Shown here piece by piece: positions 1 through 7,378 of a stretch of 16,974 nt of DNA. Below the pieces are notes generated by a model. That model did no database searches and was not told the DNA's origin. It saw nothing but the letters and a program-made list of their open reading frames with translations. Both the position numbers and the translations under genes were made by a program. Source of the stretch: an uncultured Paenibacillaceae bacterium (GTDB taxonomy: Bacteria > Bacillota > Bacilli > Paenibacillales > DA-C8); NCBI GenBank assembly GCA_937957685.1, contig CALGAO010000114.1, forward strand, positions 1-16,974. Reading direction: 5' to 3'. The first letter of the stretch is position 1. Every line of letters begins with the position of its first letter.

Positions 1-126
1 CAGCCATGTCTCGCTCATCAGGACGTTTCATTCGTTCGTTCTGCAGTTTTCAAAGAACAAGCTGCTGTTTGTTCATCGCCGTTTCATCGACCCGGACTTT
101 CGTCAGTGCCTCAAGGCGACTTTATT
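1..126 (-). other. rRNA operon 5' leader (partial) with boxA
   Basis: Read on the minus strand, this is the transcribed leader upstream of a 16S rRNA gene that lies just beyond the left edge. Positions 60-41 give GTTCTTTGAAAACT in context, the Bacillus-type boxA antitermination motif found before 16S (and again before 23S). The start region GTCGCC just after the -10 box is also typical of Bacillales rRNA operons. No 16S sequence is visible inside the window, so the rRNA gene itself is inferred from leader, promoters and from the neighbouring ygxA gene, which precedes rrnD in B. subtilis. Confidence 0.8.
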
Positions 127-156
127 AATATACCACAGACCCGAGGGTGATTGCAA
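127..156 (-). promoter_or_regulatory. rRNA operon promoter P2 (sigma-A type)
   Basis: Minus strand: -35 TTGCAA (156-151), 18-nt spacer, -10 TATATT (132-127) with an extended TGG directly before it. It is the promoter nearest to the boxA leader. Initiation would fall around 115-121. Confidence 0.75.
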
Positions 157-300
157 CTGGTATTTTGTGGCGAGCTCGGCGAGGTGCTCTCAACCGTACT
201 CTCTTCATATGCCGCATCGGCGGTCATTCCAACCATGCAGCCTGCACAAGCACCACTTGCGCATCCCCTTCATCGTTGCCGTTATCAGCGGCGAAAAACA

Positions 301-357
301 ATTTATCACAGGCGGGTGCCTCAAGTCAAGAGATTTTGTTATAGAAAAATATCAAAA
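301..357 (-). promoter_or_regulatory. rRNA operon promoter P1 with A/T-rich UP-like region
   Basis: Minus strand: -35 TTGACT (329-324), 16-17 nt spacer, -10 GATAAA/ATAAAT (307-301) preceded by TGT. Positions 331-357 immediately upstream are A/T tracts, as in UP elements of rRNA promoters. It lies about 170 nt upstream of P2, giving the tandem arrangement usual for rrn operons. Confidence 0.65.
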
Positions 358-761
358 CTCCTCGTCCGAGGCATGCAGCCCAAGCAGCCGTCTCGAAAAA
401 AGAAAGGCTGTGTTTCCATCGGTTGTTGCTTGTGACACGGATGGACTGACGCTGACGGAACGTGGATACCTTGTTTTGCCGAATGCCGCTTGTTACATGT
501 GTTAACAGAACGTGAATCCGCTATGGAACCCCTATCCCCAATCACGCACTGACGTTCCGTAATCTTGGTGCAAGTGCCCGTTATACCGCAAATAATGGTT
601 CAGAGTTCCGTTACGGCAGCAGGCTGGACTCAGCGTGGTCCTCCGTTCCTTGATCCCGCCATGAGCAACAACGAAGATAAACACCGCCAAAAGAAATGCA
701 CCCCTCTGCCGGAAGGATCCGATCAACGGGTGCAACACATCAGGTATTGCGATGCCTCATG
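358..761. other. Intergenic region, no gene seen
   Basis: About 400 nt between ygxA and the distal rrn promoter. Short open frames occur on both strands, but none has a ribosome binding site or a recognisable protein. No tRNA, clear terminator or repeat was found. It may hold further upstream rrn control sequence. Confidence 0.5.
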
Positions 762-1628
762 TCACGCGCTGTACTTCAATTCGATCATCGACAGGTTGGC
801 GTCATGCGCCACGGCGATCTCCTTGATCAGCGACTTGGCGACCAGCTTCTTGAGAACCGGTGACAGATCAATGCCCAGAAGCCTGATCTGCGGATGCTCC
901 TGCAGCTCCGCAACGCTCCAGGGCTGGCTTCGGCTGCCCAGTATCCTCAGCAACAGCGAGCAGCAATCCTTCATCTTCGTCACGATGGCGAATTCACACG
1001 CCAGCACCAGAAGCTGAATGCGCTGCTCCAGGGTCTCATCGCTGTGCGTCAACTCATCGTACAGCTTGTATACGCCGGGGTTGATCTGATGCACCTGCTG
1101 CCATACGATCACTTCCGGATGCGCGCCGGTCTCGATGATCGCGATTCTCGCCCAGTGGTGCAAGGCATTCAGGATATTCGTGTAGGCATCGAGCAGATAA
1201 TTCTGCTGCAGATATTCCTTGCTCTGCTGCCAGGTGCGCAGGAATCTGGCGAACTCCTTGAGCAACCTGCGCTCGCGCAGATCCTGTTCGAACTTGACCA
1301 GCCTGTCCCGCAAGGAGCCCAGATAACCGGTCCTGTCGATCCAGATCTCGCCCTTGAGCAACCATTCGATCACGACGCGACGATCATCGTCGAACAGCCA
1401 TTGCTCCAACCGCTTCGCGCTTACCCGCCTTTCTTGTATCCGGACATCTTCTTTTATATAATGGGAGATAGATTCGGACACGCCGTCTTCCTCCGTGACG
1501 AGCAAGAGCATCATATCGAAGCCGCTCATCAGAGGATTGATTTGCTTGTCGTTGGCGAGCGACAACAAGCTGACGATCCGATCGTCGTGTTCATATCTCT
1601 CTGTTAGATGCAAAACAGCATTGATCAA
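762..1628 (-). CDS. ygxA: YgxA-like nucleotidyltransferase-like protein
   Basis: Encodes 288 residues, close to the roughly 290 of B. subtilis YgxA. The family is annotated as nucleotidyltransferase-like with a helical C-terminal part; its biological role is not known. The N-terminal part contains alternating hydrophobic and acidic stretches (FDMMLLLVTEEDG near residue 35) consistent with an NTase-type fold; the rest is rich in helix-forming Leu/Arg/Glu. The frame stays open further upstream, to 1904, but that extension would overlap the divergent ygzB and has no ribosome binding site. The TTG at 1628 has AGGGGGG nine bases before it and gives a family-like N-terminus (INAVLHLTERYEHDD). The gene precedes the rrn promoters in the same orientation and is divergent from ygzB, exactly as ygxA-rrnD in B. 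subtilis; that synteny is the main basis for the name. Confidence 0.8.
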   Translation of the reverse strand: MINAVLHLTERYEHDDRIVSLLSLANDKQINPLMSGFDMMLLLVTEEDGVSESISHYIKEDVRIQERRVSAKRLEQWLFDDDRRVVIEWLLKGEIWIDRTGYLGSLRDRLVKFEQDLRERRLLKEFARFLRTWQQSKEYLQQNYLLDAYTNILNALHHWARIAIIETGAHPEVIVWQQVHQINPGVYKLYDELTHSDETLEQRIQLLVLACEFAIVTKMKDCCSLLLRILGSRSQPWSVAELQEHPQIRLLGIDLSPVLKKLVAKSLIKEIAVAHDANLSMIELKYSA

Positions 1629-1637
1629 CGGTTCATG

Positions 1638-1644
1638 CCCCCCT
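1638..1644 (-). promoter_or_regulatory. Ribosome binding site deciding a TTG start (ygxA)
   Basis: AGGGGGG on the minus strand, 9 nt before TTG at 1628. An ATG lying upstream of this site has nothing in front of it, and the ATG just after it (1636-1634) is in another frame and stops at once. Confidence 0.65.
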
Positions 1645-1686
1645 GGCATAGCAATCCATGAAACAATTACTAATTCTACAAACAGG

Positions 1687-1715
1687 TTTACATTCCTGCA
1701 TATTCGACATACTTT
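1687..1715 (+). promoter_or_regulatory. Putative ygzB promoter
   Basis: TTTACA (1687-1692), 17-nt spacer, TACTTT (1710-1715), 22 nt before the ygzB start. The -35 is good and the -10 is poor, so this is a tentative call. Confidence 0.35.
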
Positions 1716-1737
1716 TATAGAAAAGAGTGAACATTCA

Positions 1738-2106
1738 ATGAAGTTTAAATCTGCCAAGATTAACGAATTCCGTACCTGGGGTCTGCTGCTGACCATGAGC
1801 GGTCTCGGTCTCATGATCATCGGCGCCGGTGCCATCGTTGTCTTTGGCCAGGAGATCGGCAAGATCATCGCCTCCATCTTCCTGTTGATCGGCACCATCG
1901 CCATGGTGGCCAGTCTGTTCGTCTACTTCTGGGCCGGCATGATGTCAACGAGCACGATCACGGTCGAATGCCCGGAATGCGGGAAAAAAACCAAGATGAT
2001 CGGCAAAACAGACCGCTGCATGTTCTGCCATACCATCCTCACCTTCGATCCCAAATACGCCGAGCAGCACCAGACAACCAAGGAAGCTTCTGCGGAGAGC
2101 AATTGA
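1738..2106 (+). CDS. ygzB: YgzB family membrane protein with zinc ribbon (DUF2614)
   Basis: Encodes 122 residues. Two hydrophobic segments (about residues 14-37 and 41-67) are followed by a cytosolic-type zinc ribbon with Cys78-Pro-Glu-Cys81 and Cys94-Met-Phe-Cys97, then a short polar tail. This order and length match the YgzB/DUF2614 family, whose function is not established. The ATG at 1738 is preceded by AAGAGTGA and gives the family N-terminus (MKFKSAKINEFR); an open frame extends upstream to 1495 but would run across the divergent ygxA gene. In B. subtilis ygzB lies directly beside perR; here a glycosidase gene separates them. The gene ends at a strong bidirectional hairpin. Confidence 0.88.
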   Translation: MKFKSAKINEFRTWGLLLTMSGLGLMIIGAGAIVVFGQEIGKIIASIFLLIGTIAMVASLFVYFWAGMMSTSTITVECPECGKKTKMIGKTDRCMFCHTILTFDPKYAEQHQTTKEASAESN

Positions 2107-2118
2107 CAGCATATACCA

Positions 2119-2160
2119 AGAAAGGCGATGCAAGAAAAATTCTTGCATCGCCTTTTACTT
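2119..2160 (+). terminator. Bidirectional rho-independent terminator
   Basis: Perfect 16-bp stem (2121-2136 with 2140-2155) and a 3-nt loop. On the plus strand it is followed by TTTTACTTT, ending ygzB; on the minus strand by TTTCTT, ending the converging glycosidase gene, whose stop codon is at 2174. Confidence 0.9.
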
Positions 2161-2173
2161 TGTGAACAGCTGA

Positions 2174-3949
2174 TCAATTGGGCTTGACCCGCAGCACTTC
2201 CTCAATGACTCCCCAGATGTTCGGCGTCTCAAAGCCTCTGCGCCAGGAGGCGATGCCGGCCAGATCCAGCCGCTTCACGATCTCCGCGCGAGCGCGCATC
2301 GATACCTCATCCTCGATCCACATCTTGTAGGTGATGCCGTTCTCCTCGTAGCTGACGTAATTCTGCCCGGTCGACTCGTCAAACACCGGAGTAAGCCCCT
2401 TCTCCTTGATGATGTTCTGGGCGCCTGACATGTAGAGAGCCCGCGACGAAACCTTCTTCTTCCCGTCCACGACTTCCTCCGCCCACAGCCTCGTATAGAA
2501 CGGCACTCCCAGGATCATCTTGGATGCCGGAACCCCATCATAGGTCATAATATCCTTGATGCCTTTCTCCGCCCAGCCAAGCGAAGCAACGGAGCCTGCC
2601 ACCGGACTCGAGGCCCAGTGTTCGTCATATCCCATCAGGATCATGTAATCCACCGTCTCGCCAAGCGCCTTGCGGTCGAGGAACAGCGACCACATCTCGC
2701 TGCCGCCGCGCACGGTGACGTCGATCGAGATGACCAGTCCCTGCTCATGCGCGAGCGGAGTCAGTTCCCTGACGAACTGCGTCAGCTTGTCCTTGTCCTT
2801 GAGATAGACGTTCTCAAAGTCGATGTTGATGCCTTGCAGGTCATACAACTCCGCATATGCGAGGAGCTGCTTGATCATCTTCATGCGGGTGTCGTAATCC
2901 GCCAGCGCCTCGGTCGTGATGTCCGGATCGAAGCTGTTGCTGAACAGCGCCCACACCTGATAGCCGCGGCCATGCGCCCATCTCACGTAGTTGTGGTCGG
3001 CCAGATTCTCCAGATCCCCGTCGCCGTTCTTCAGGTGGAACCAGGTCGGACTGACCACATTCAGGCCAGGCATGTCGCCGATGGCGCTTGTATTGGTCTT
3101 GCCGTATGCGGTCACATTCTCCCAGGTCAGATTCACCTTGCCGCCCAGGCTGTGAAACGGCACATTGGGCACCTCGCGTTCGACCGGAGAGACGTGCACG
3201 ATGCCGGCAAGCTGAATGTCGCTCTTGTTCACATAGCCCTTGATGCCGTTCGCCTGTTGCACGATGTACCAGCCATCCCGCTCGCCCCAGATGATCACTT
3301 CCTCGCCATCCTGGAGGTCGGCGTAGATCGGCGCCTTGATCGAAGGGGCCGATCGTATGGCCGCCGGCTCGTCCCGTTCTTCCCTGGCAGCGACCACGCC
3401 TTGCTGCACCGCATCGCCCTGCTTCATGATGTGCACGACGCCGGTCTCCGCATCCTGGATGATCCGGATGCCGTAATATTCACGCAGCGGCTCGATCGGC
3501 ATATAGACGATCTCGTCCACCACCTCAACGGGATATCGGAGCGTCATCGGCTCCTCGTTCAGATAGGCGGTGAGCTGGTCTGTCTTGAAGCGGATGACCC
3601 GATCCTTCGTCGTCAGGATCACCGAGCTGCCGGATTCCGATTCTTCATAGGTCAGATAGGGGTCGATATATTGCTGTATGAACTGCAGCGGCAGTTGAAG
3701 AGCTTCCCCTTCGCCTCTGGCGGATATCTCATACAACTCCCCCCTGTAGTAGATCGGCACCTCAAGCCCGCCATGCTCGAAGGCGATCCTCTCCTCGTTG
3801 GGTTTGTTGTCGTTCCATACCTTGTACACGAGAAACACCGAATACATAATCCAGGCCAGAGCAGCCGTCACCATCAGGAACCTCATCAAGCCCCATCCCC
3901 TGGACGGCTTCCTCTTCGCGGTAACTCTGGGTCCTACAGGGTGATCCAC
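2174..3949 (-). CDS. Membrane-anchored GH18 family glycosidase with stalk and SH3b domains
   Basis: Encodes 591 residues from a GTG at 3949 with GAGAGGAAG seven bases upstream; a TTG at 3997 is possible but less well placed. Order: basic N-terminus; one membrane segment (about 19-44); a copper-amine-oxidase-like 'stalk' domain (about 62-175); an SH3b domain (about 196-249, with the usual GWYIVQ and GYV motifs); and a GH18 barrel (about 271-585). The barrel has GINIDFE with the catalytic acid Glu379 (the first Asp of the textbook DxxDxDxE is not conserved, as in the SleL/YaaH/YdhD spore group), a later MGYDEH and the final conserved Trp. It should face the wall or forespore and cleave N-acetylglucosamine linkages in peptidoglycan. 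A role in spore cortex or wall remodelling is inferred from the family. It sits between perR and ygzB, where B. subtilis has no gene. Confidence 0.85.
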   Translation of the reverse strand: MDHPVGPRVTAKRKPSRGWGLMRFLMVTAALAWIMYSVFLVYKVWNDNKPNEERIAFEHGGLEVPIYYRGELYEISARGEGEALQLPLQFIQQYIDPYLTYEESESGSSVILTTKDRVIRFKTDQLTAYLNEEPMTLRYPVEVVDEIVYMPIEPLREYYGIRIIQDAETGVVHIMKQGDAVQQGVVAAREERDEPAAIRSAPSIKAPIYADLQDGEEVIIWGERDGWYIVQQANGIKGYVNKSDIQLAGIVHVSPVEREVPNVPFHSLGGKVNLTWENVTAYGKTNTSAIGDMPGLNVVSPTWFHLKNGDGDLENLADHNYVRWAHGRGYQVWALFSNSFDPDITTEALADYDTRMKMIKQLLAYAELYDLQGINIDFENVYLKDKDKLTQFVRELTPLAHEQGLVISIDVTVRGGSEMWSLFLDRKALGETVDYMILMGYDEHWASSPVAGSVASLGWAEKGIKDIMTYDGVPASKMILGVPFYTRLWAEEVVDGKKKVSSRALYMSGAQNIIKEKGLTPVFDESTGQNYVSYEENGITYKMWIEDEVSMRARAEIVKRLDLAGIASWRRGFETPNIWGVIEEVLRVKPN

Positions 3950-4030
3950 CGTTTCACTTCCTCTCCCATATTGGCCCTGCCATCCATACGCTCGCAAGGC
4001 TCTTCAGACAACCTCTACCCCATATTGACG

Positions 4031-4069
4031 ACAAAAAGCAAAAACGTGTTGCTGATGCAGCAACACGTT
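4031..4069 (-). terminator. Rho-independent terminator of perR
   Basis: Minus-strand stem AACGTGTTGCTG with its complement (4069-4058 and 4054-4043), 3-nt loop, followed by TTTTTGCTTTTTG. It lies 40 nt after the perR stop and before the glycosidase start, so the two genes are probably separate transcripts. Confidence 0.9.
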
Positions 4070-4108
4070 CATTATACATGATCTTCCGTTCCGTGGGATT
4101 GGCAATTT

Positions 4109-4558
4109 TCAGTTAACCACCGATGATTTCGCCTGGCATTGCGGGCAGGTGCCGTAGATCTCCATGCGATGGCCTCTCACGGCAAAACCGGTATTCTTCT
4201 CGACTTCCCGCTCCATGTCGGGAATCGGTGAATGATCGAACTCATAGTCAACGATCGTTCCGCATTGATCGCAGATGACATGATAGTGATCGTGCATATC
4301 CGCATCGAACCTGCTCGCTCCGTCACCATATGTCAATTCCCGAACGAGTCCGGCCTCCACAAAAACCTTCAGGTTATTGTAGACCGTGGCCACACTCATA
4401 TTCGGGAAATCCGGCTCCAGGGATCGGTAGATCTCGTCTGCGCTCGGGTGAGTCATGGATTCCAGCAGATAGGTCAGGATCGCTTGTCTCTGGGGCGTCA
4501 TCCGGATACCGGTCATTTTTAACTTCTGCAAAGCGTGTTCGACTTTCGAGGACATCAC
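4109..4558 (-). CDS. perR: Peroxide-responsive Fur-family repressor PerR
   Basis: Encodes 149 residues from GTG at 4558 (or 148 from the adjacent ATG at 4555), preceded by AAAGGTGG. It has the N-terminal winged helix (MTPQRQAIL, then NMSVATVYNNLKVF as recognition region) and the C-terminal dimerisation domain of the Fur superfamily. The regulatory Fe/Mn site residues of B. subtilis PerR are all present at the same numbers: His37, Asp85, His91, His93 and Asp104. The structural zinc site is Cys96, Cys99, Cys138 and Cys141. Having Asp85 together with a PerR box in its own promoter favours PerR over Fur or Zur. With iron bound it senses hydrogen peroxide by histidine oxidation and releases genes for catalase, iron storage and similar defence. 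The ygzB/ygxA neighbourhood supports the call. Confidence 0.95.
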   Translation of the reverse strand: MMSSKVEHALQKLKMTGIRMTPQRQAILTYLLESMTHPSADEIYRSLEPDFPNMSVATVYNNLKVFVEAGLVRELTYGDGASRFDADMHDHYHVICDQCGTIVDYEFDHSPIPDMEREVEKNTGFAVRGHRMEIYGTCPQCQAKSSVVN

Positions 4559-4593
4559 GCTTCACCACCTTTGCATTTACGATTATTATTATT

Positions 4594-4608
4594 TTATAAT
4601 TATTCTTA
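4594..4608. promoter_or_regulatory. PerR box (operator) of perR
   Basis: TTATAATTATTCTTA matches the consensus TTATAATnATTATAA at 12 of 14 defined positions. It starts exactly at the end of the -10 box and covers the expected transcription start on the minus strand, a classical repressor position. This indicates autoregulation. Confidence 0.8.
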
Positions 4609-4637
4609 TTGTATGATCGCGCCAAGCGATTTGTCAA
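4608..4637 (-). promoter_or_regulatory. perR promoter (sigma-A)
   Basis: Minus strand: perfect -35 TTGACA (4637-4632), 18-nt spacer, -10 TACAAT (4613-4608), with the PerR box directly downstream. Confidence 0.85.
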
Positions 4638-4646
4638 CCAAATCGC
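4626..4646. repeat. Perfect inverted repeat over the perR -35 box
   Basis: Arms GCGATTTG and CAAATCGC (8 bp, no mismatch) around a 5-nt centre. The -35 hexamer lies inside the repeat. It has no T tract after it on the minus strand, so it is not an obvious terminator of the upstream gene; a second operator is possible. Confidence 0.55.
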
Positions 4647-4734
4647 CCGAAACCTTCGTCAGTTTACAACAACTTTTCATTTTACCCGGAAGCGGGCATC
4701 CCTGCAAGAAGCGAATGTCGTAATTATTGCCATA

Positions 4735-5799
4735 TTATTCCCGATAATAGGAGATGTTAATATCCCCGTTGTCCGTATCTGCGGATATGCTGTAGGTCCC
4801 TTCGCCGATCCGACCCTCGATCCGGTCCCGGGAGATCTTCAGCCAGGAGATCGACGTGCTGAAATGGCCCGTGTCCCTCTCGCCCCGGATGGAGTAATCC
4901 CCCTGCTCCGGAACCTCAAGCGTGATATCACCGTTATCCGTTTCCACGCTCCAGTCTCCGCCCACGACAGGAGAGCGCGCCGAAACATGGCCGTTGTTCG
5001 TCTTGATCCGGAGTGCGGACCGGGCGCCGATCACATCCACTGCACCGTTGCGCGTCACAAGATCCAGCTCGCCGCCGGCATGGTGCACCGTGATGTCGCC
5101 ATTGCTCAACTCCACCTTGAGCTTGCGGCTGACTTCCAGGTCTCGCACGATGACATCTCCATTGCTCAGATCCACCTCATAGTCGAAACTCCGATCCTTG
5201 GGGATGGTGACGGTCACATCGACCTGGGCCGAGATCCGCCAGAGCCATTGCCGGTATCGCTGACCGGACACCTCAATCTCCAGCGTCTCTCCTTGCGTGA
5301 TCGAGACGCTGGACTCCGGCTCTCCGGTCTGCTCCTCGCCGAAGAAGTTAAAATAGCGGACCACCGATTCGATCACCAGTTCATCCGTATCGCCGGGCCT
5401 CAGGATGACATCGCCGTTCGCATTGGTGATGCGGATCTTCCTGGTGTTATCCGGTATGGCGTACCGCTCCGCCGGCCTCTCATATTGCCTGAAGCCGGAT
5501 TCCCAGAAGCGCCAGTTCTCCACATTCACCTTGCCCTCGCCATATCCTGTGAGCAGCAGGGCGACGAATGCAATGGCCAGAGCGCCGAACATCGAACCGA
5601 AGGAGAATCGCAGCCTCTTGTCCGACTGGCGATAGATCAGACTGAGAAGGATCACCTCGATGCCGAGCGCGATGAAGACTAGCGGCCACCAATCCAGGAA
5701 CATGCGCAAATAGTGAGTATCCGATGTCTGATCGACCACCAGCGCAACCCCGGTTGCTATCAGCAGCAGCGCTGCCGTGTATCTGCCCATCTGAATCAT
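4735..5799 (-). CDS. DUF4097 beta-repeat protein with LiaF/LiaI-like membrane region
   Basis: Encodes 354 residues from ATG at 5799, with AGGTG 8-10 nt before. Three hydrophobic segments (about 5-22, 37-56, 66-86) resemble the LiaI/LiaF-type membrane region. From about residue 115 to the end it is a beta-helix-like domain with repeated turns of the form NGDV/NGDI (NANGDV, LSNGDV, LSNGDI, DNGDI, DNGDIN and degenerate RNGAV and NNGHV), the signature of DUF4097 'putative adhesin' proteins. The closest described relatives in architecture are LiaF-type regulators of cell-envelope stress systems, but no lia-type two-component genes are next to it, so that function is not assigned. It lies about 100 nt behind gatB in the same direction and may be read from that operon; no separate promoter was seen. 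Confidence 0.78.
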   Translation of the reverse strand: MIQMGRYTAALLLIATGVALVVDQTSDTHYLRMFLDWWPLVFIALGIEVILLSLIYRQSDKRLRFSFGSMFGALAIAFVALLLTGYGEGKVNVENWRFWESGFRQYERPAERYAIPDNTRKIRITNANGDVILRPGDTDELVIESVVRYFNFFGEEQTGEPESSVSITQGETLEIEVSGQRYRQWLWRISAQVDVTVTIPKDRSFDYEVDLSNGDVIVRDLEVSRKLKVELSNGDITVHHAGGELDLVTRNGAVDVIGARSALRIKTNNGHVSARSPVVGGDWSVETDNGDITLEVPEQGDYSIRGERDTGHFSTSISWLKISRDRIEGRIGEGTYSISADTDNGDINISYYRE

Positions 5800-5832
5800 A
5801 TGCGAGCACCTGCCTAATCGAATTGATCAGCA

Positions 5833-5893
5833 GCCATACGGCCCTGAAGATGGCGAGGGAGGCGTTTGCACCCTCGTATGGCCCGCGCCTCCC
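5833..5893. repeat. Interleaved inverted repeats after gatB
   Basis: Three stems that cannot all form at once: GCCATACG/CGTATGGC (5833-5840 with 5875-5882), CGAGGG/CCCTCG (5854-5859 with 5871-5876), and GGGAGGCG/CGCCTCCC (5857-5864 with 5886-5893). The region lies between the gatB stop and the DUF4097 start. No T tract follows, so it is not a standard terminator. Confidence 0.5.
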
Positions 5894-5899
5894 CCTTGA

Positions 5900-7348
5900 T
5901 TACAGGCTGTTGATCGCATCCACGATCAGTTTGTTGACCAGACCCGGATTCGCCTTGCCCTTCGTCTCCTTCATCACCTGGCCGACCAGGAAGCCGATCG
6001 CCTTCTCCTTGCCTGCCTTGAAGTCCGCGACGGATTGCGGGTTATTGGCAACGACCTTCTCCACGACGGCCTTGATCGCGCCCTCATCGTTGATCTGGAC
6101 GAGGCCCTTCTCCTCAACGATGCTTTGCGGCGACTTGCCTGTCTCCAGCATTTCCCTGAACACCGTCTTGGCGATCTTGCCGCTGATCGTCCCCTTCTCG
6201 ATCAGGCCGATCATCTCGCCAAGCCCCCGTCCGGTCACCTTCACCTGGCTGAACTCCAGATTGTTCGCATTCAGATAGCCGAGCAGGTCCCCCATGATCC
6301 AGTTGGCGACCGCCTTGGCATCCTTCGTATAATTCAGGCTGTCCTCGAAGAAGTCCGCCAGCTGCTTCGAAGCCGTGATGACCTCCGCGTCGTAGCTCGG
6401 CAGGCCGTAATCCTTCACATATCTTGCCTTGCGCGAGTCAGGCAGCTCCGGGATCGAGGCGCGGACGCGGGCCTTCCACTCATCGTCGATGTGCAGGCGA
6501 ACCAGGTCCGGATCCGGGAAATAACGATAGTCGTGGGACTCCTCCTTGCCGCGCATCGGGAAGGTCTTGCCACTCTCGTCATCGTAGCGGCGCGTCTCCT
6601 GCACGACTTCGCCGCCGCTGTCCAGGATGTCGGCCTGGCGCCATTGCTCATATTCCAGGCCGCGCTGCACGCTGCGGAACGAGTTCATATTCTTCAGCTC
6701 GGTGCGCGTGCCGAACTTCTCCTGCCCGTACGGACGGAGCGAGATGTTCGCGTCGCAGCGCAGCGAACCTTCCTCCATCTTCACGTCGGACACTTCGCAA
6801 TACAGCATGATCGCGCGCAGCTTCTCCAGATAGAGGCGCGCTTCCTCCGGCGAGCGGATGTCCGGCTCGGAGACGATCTCGATGAGCGGCGTACCAACGC
6901 GGTTGAAATCGACAAGCGAGGCCATACCGCCATCCACGTGCGTCAGCTTGCCAGCATCTTCCTCCAGATGCACGCGCGTGATGCCGATCCGCTTCGTCTC
7001 CCCGTTCACCTCGATGTCGATCCAGCCGTTCTGGCCGATCGGCTGATCGTACTGGGAGATCTGGTACGCCTTCGGCGAGTCCGGATAGAAGTAATTCTTG
7101 CGGTCGAACTTGGCATCGGTGGCGATCTCGCAGTTAAGCGCCATCGCCGCCTTCATCGCATACTCCACGGCCTGCCTGTTCAGCACCGGAAGCACGCCGG
7201 GATGGCCGAGACATACGGGGCAGGTATGGGTGTTGGGCGGCGCGCCGAACGAGGTCGAGCAGCCGCAAAAGATTTTCGTCCTGGTATGAAGCTCCACGTG
7301 GACCTCCAGACCGATGACGGTTTCGTATTTGCTCTGCGTAGCTGTCAT
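5900..7348 (-). CDS. gatB: Aspartyl/glutamyl-tRNA(Asn/Gln) amidotransferase subunit B
   Basis: Encodes 482 residues, the usual GatB size, from ATG at 7348 with AGGAGG 8 nt before. The N-terminus has the family motif YETVIGLEVHVEL and the zinc-type cysteines Cys28, Cys30, Cys43 and Cys46 (FCGCS and CPVCLG). The kinase/transferase core contains DFNRVGTPLIEIVSEPD (about 148-165) and the C-terminal third is the helical tRNA-binding tail with YqeY-like domain. GatB activates the side chain of Glu on misacylated tRNA-Gln (or Asp on tRNA-Asn) with ATP, and ammonia delivered from GatA converts it to the amide. It is the last of the gatC-gatA-gatB set, 30 nt after gatA. The pathway replaces glutaminyl-tRNA synthetase in most Firmicutes. 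Confidence 0.97.
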   Translation of the reverse strand: MTATQSKYETVIGLEVHVELHTRTKIFCGCSTSFGAPPNTHTCPVCLGHPGVLPVLNRQAVEYAMKAAMALNCEIATDAKFDRKNYFYPDSPKAYQISQYDQPIGQNGWIDIEVNGETKRIGITRVHLEEDAGKLTHVDGGMASLVDFNRVGTPLIEIVSEPDIRSPEEARLYLEKLRAIMLYCEVSDVKMEEGSLRCDANISLRPYGQEKFGTRTELKNMNSFRSVQRGLEYEQWRQADILDSGGEVVQETRRYDDESGKTFPMRGKEESHDYRYFPDPDLVRLHIDDEWKARVRASIPELPDSRKARYVKDYGLPSYDAEVITASKQLADFFEDSLNYTKDAKAVANWIMGDLLGYLNANNLEFSQVKVTGRGLGEMIGLIEKGTISGKIAKTVFREMLETGKSPQSIVEEKGLVQINDEGAIKAVVEKVVANNPQSVADFKAGKEKAIGFLVGQVMKETKGKANPGLVNKLIVDAINSL

Positions 7349-7378
7349 GTCATGAACCTCCTATACGGATCACGCCGC

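Noticed and set aside
532..738. Minus-strand frame with a hydrophobic stretch (FLLAVFIFVVAHGG) downstream of ygxA
   Set aside because: No ribosome binding site before any start, no recognised family, and the C-terminal half is not protein-like. Could be a tiny membrane peptide, but nothing supports it.
4680..4734. Terminator after the DUF4097 gene
   Set aside because: Only a 4-bp CCCG/CGGG stem followed by TAAAAT is present; too weak to call.
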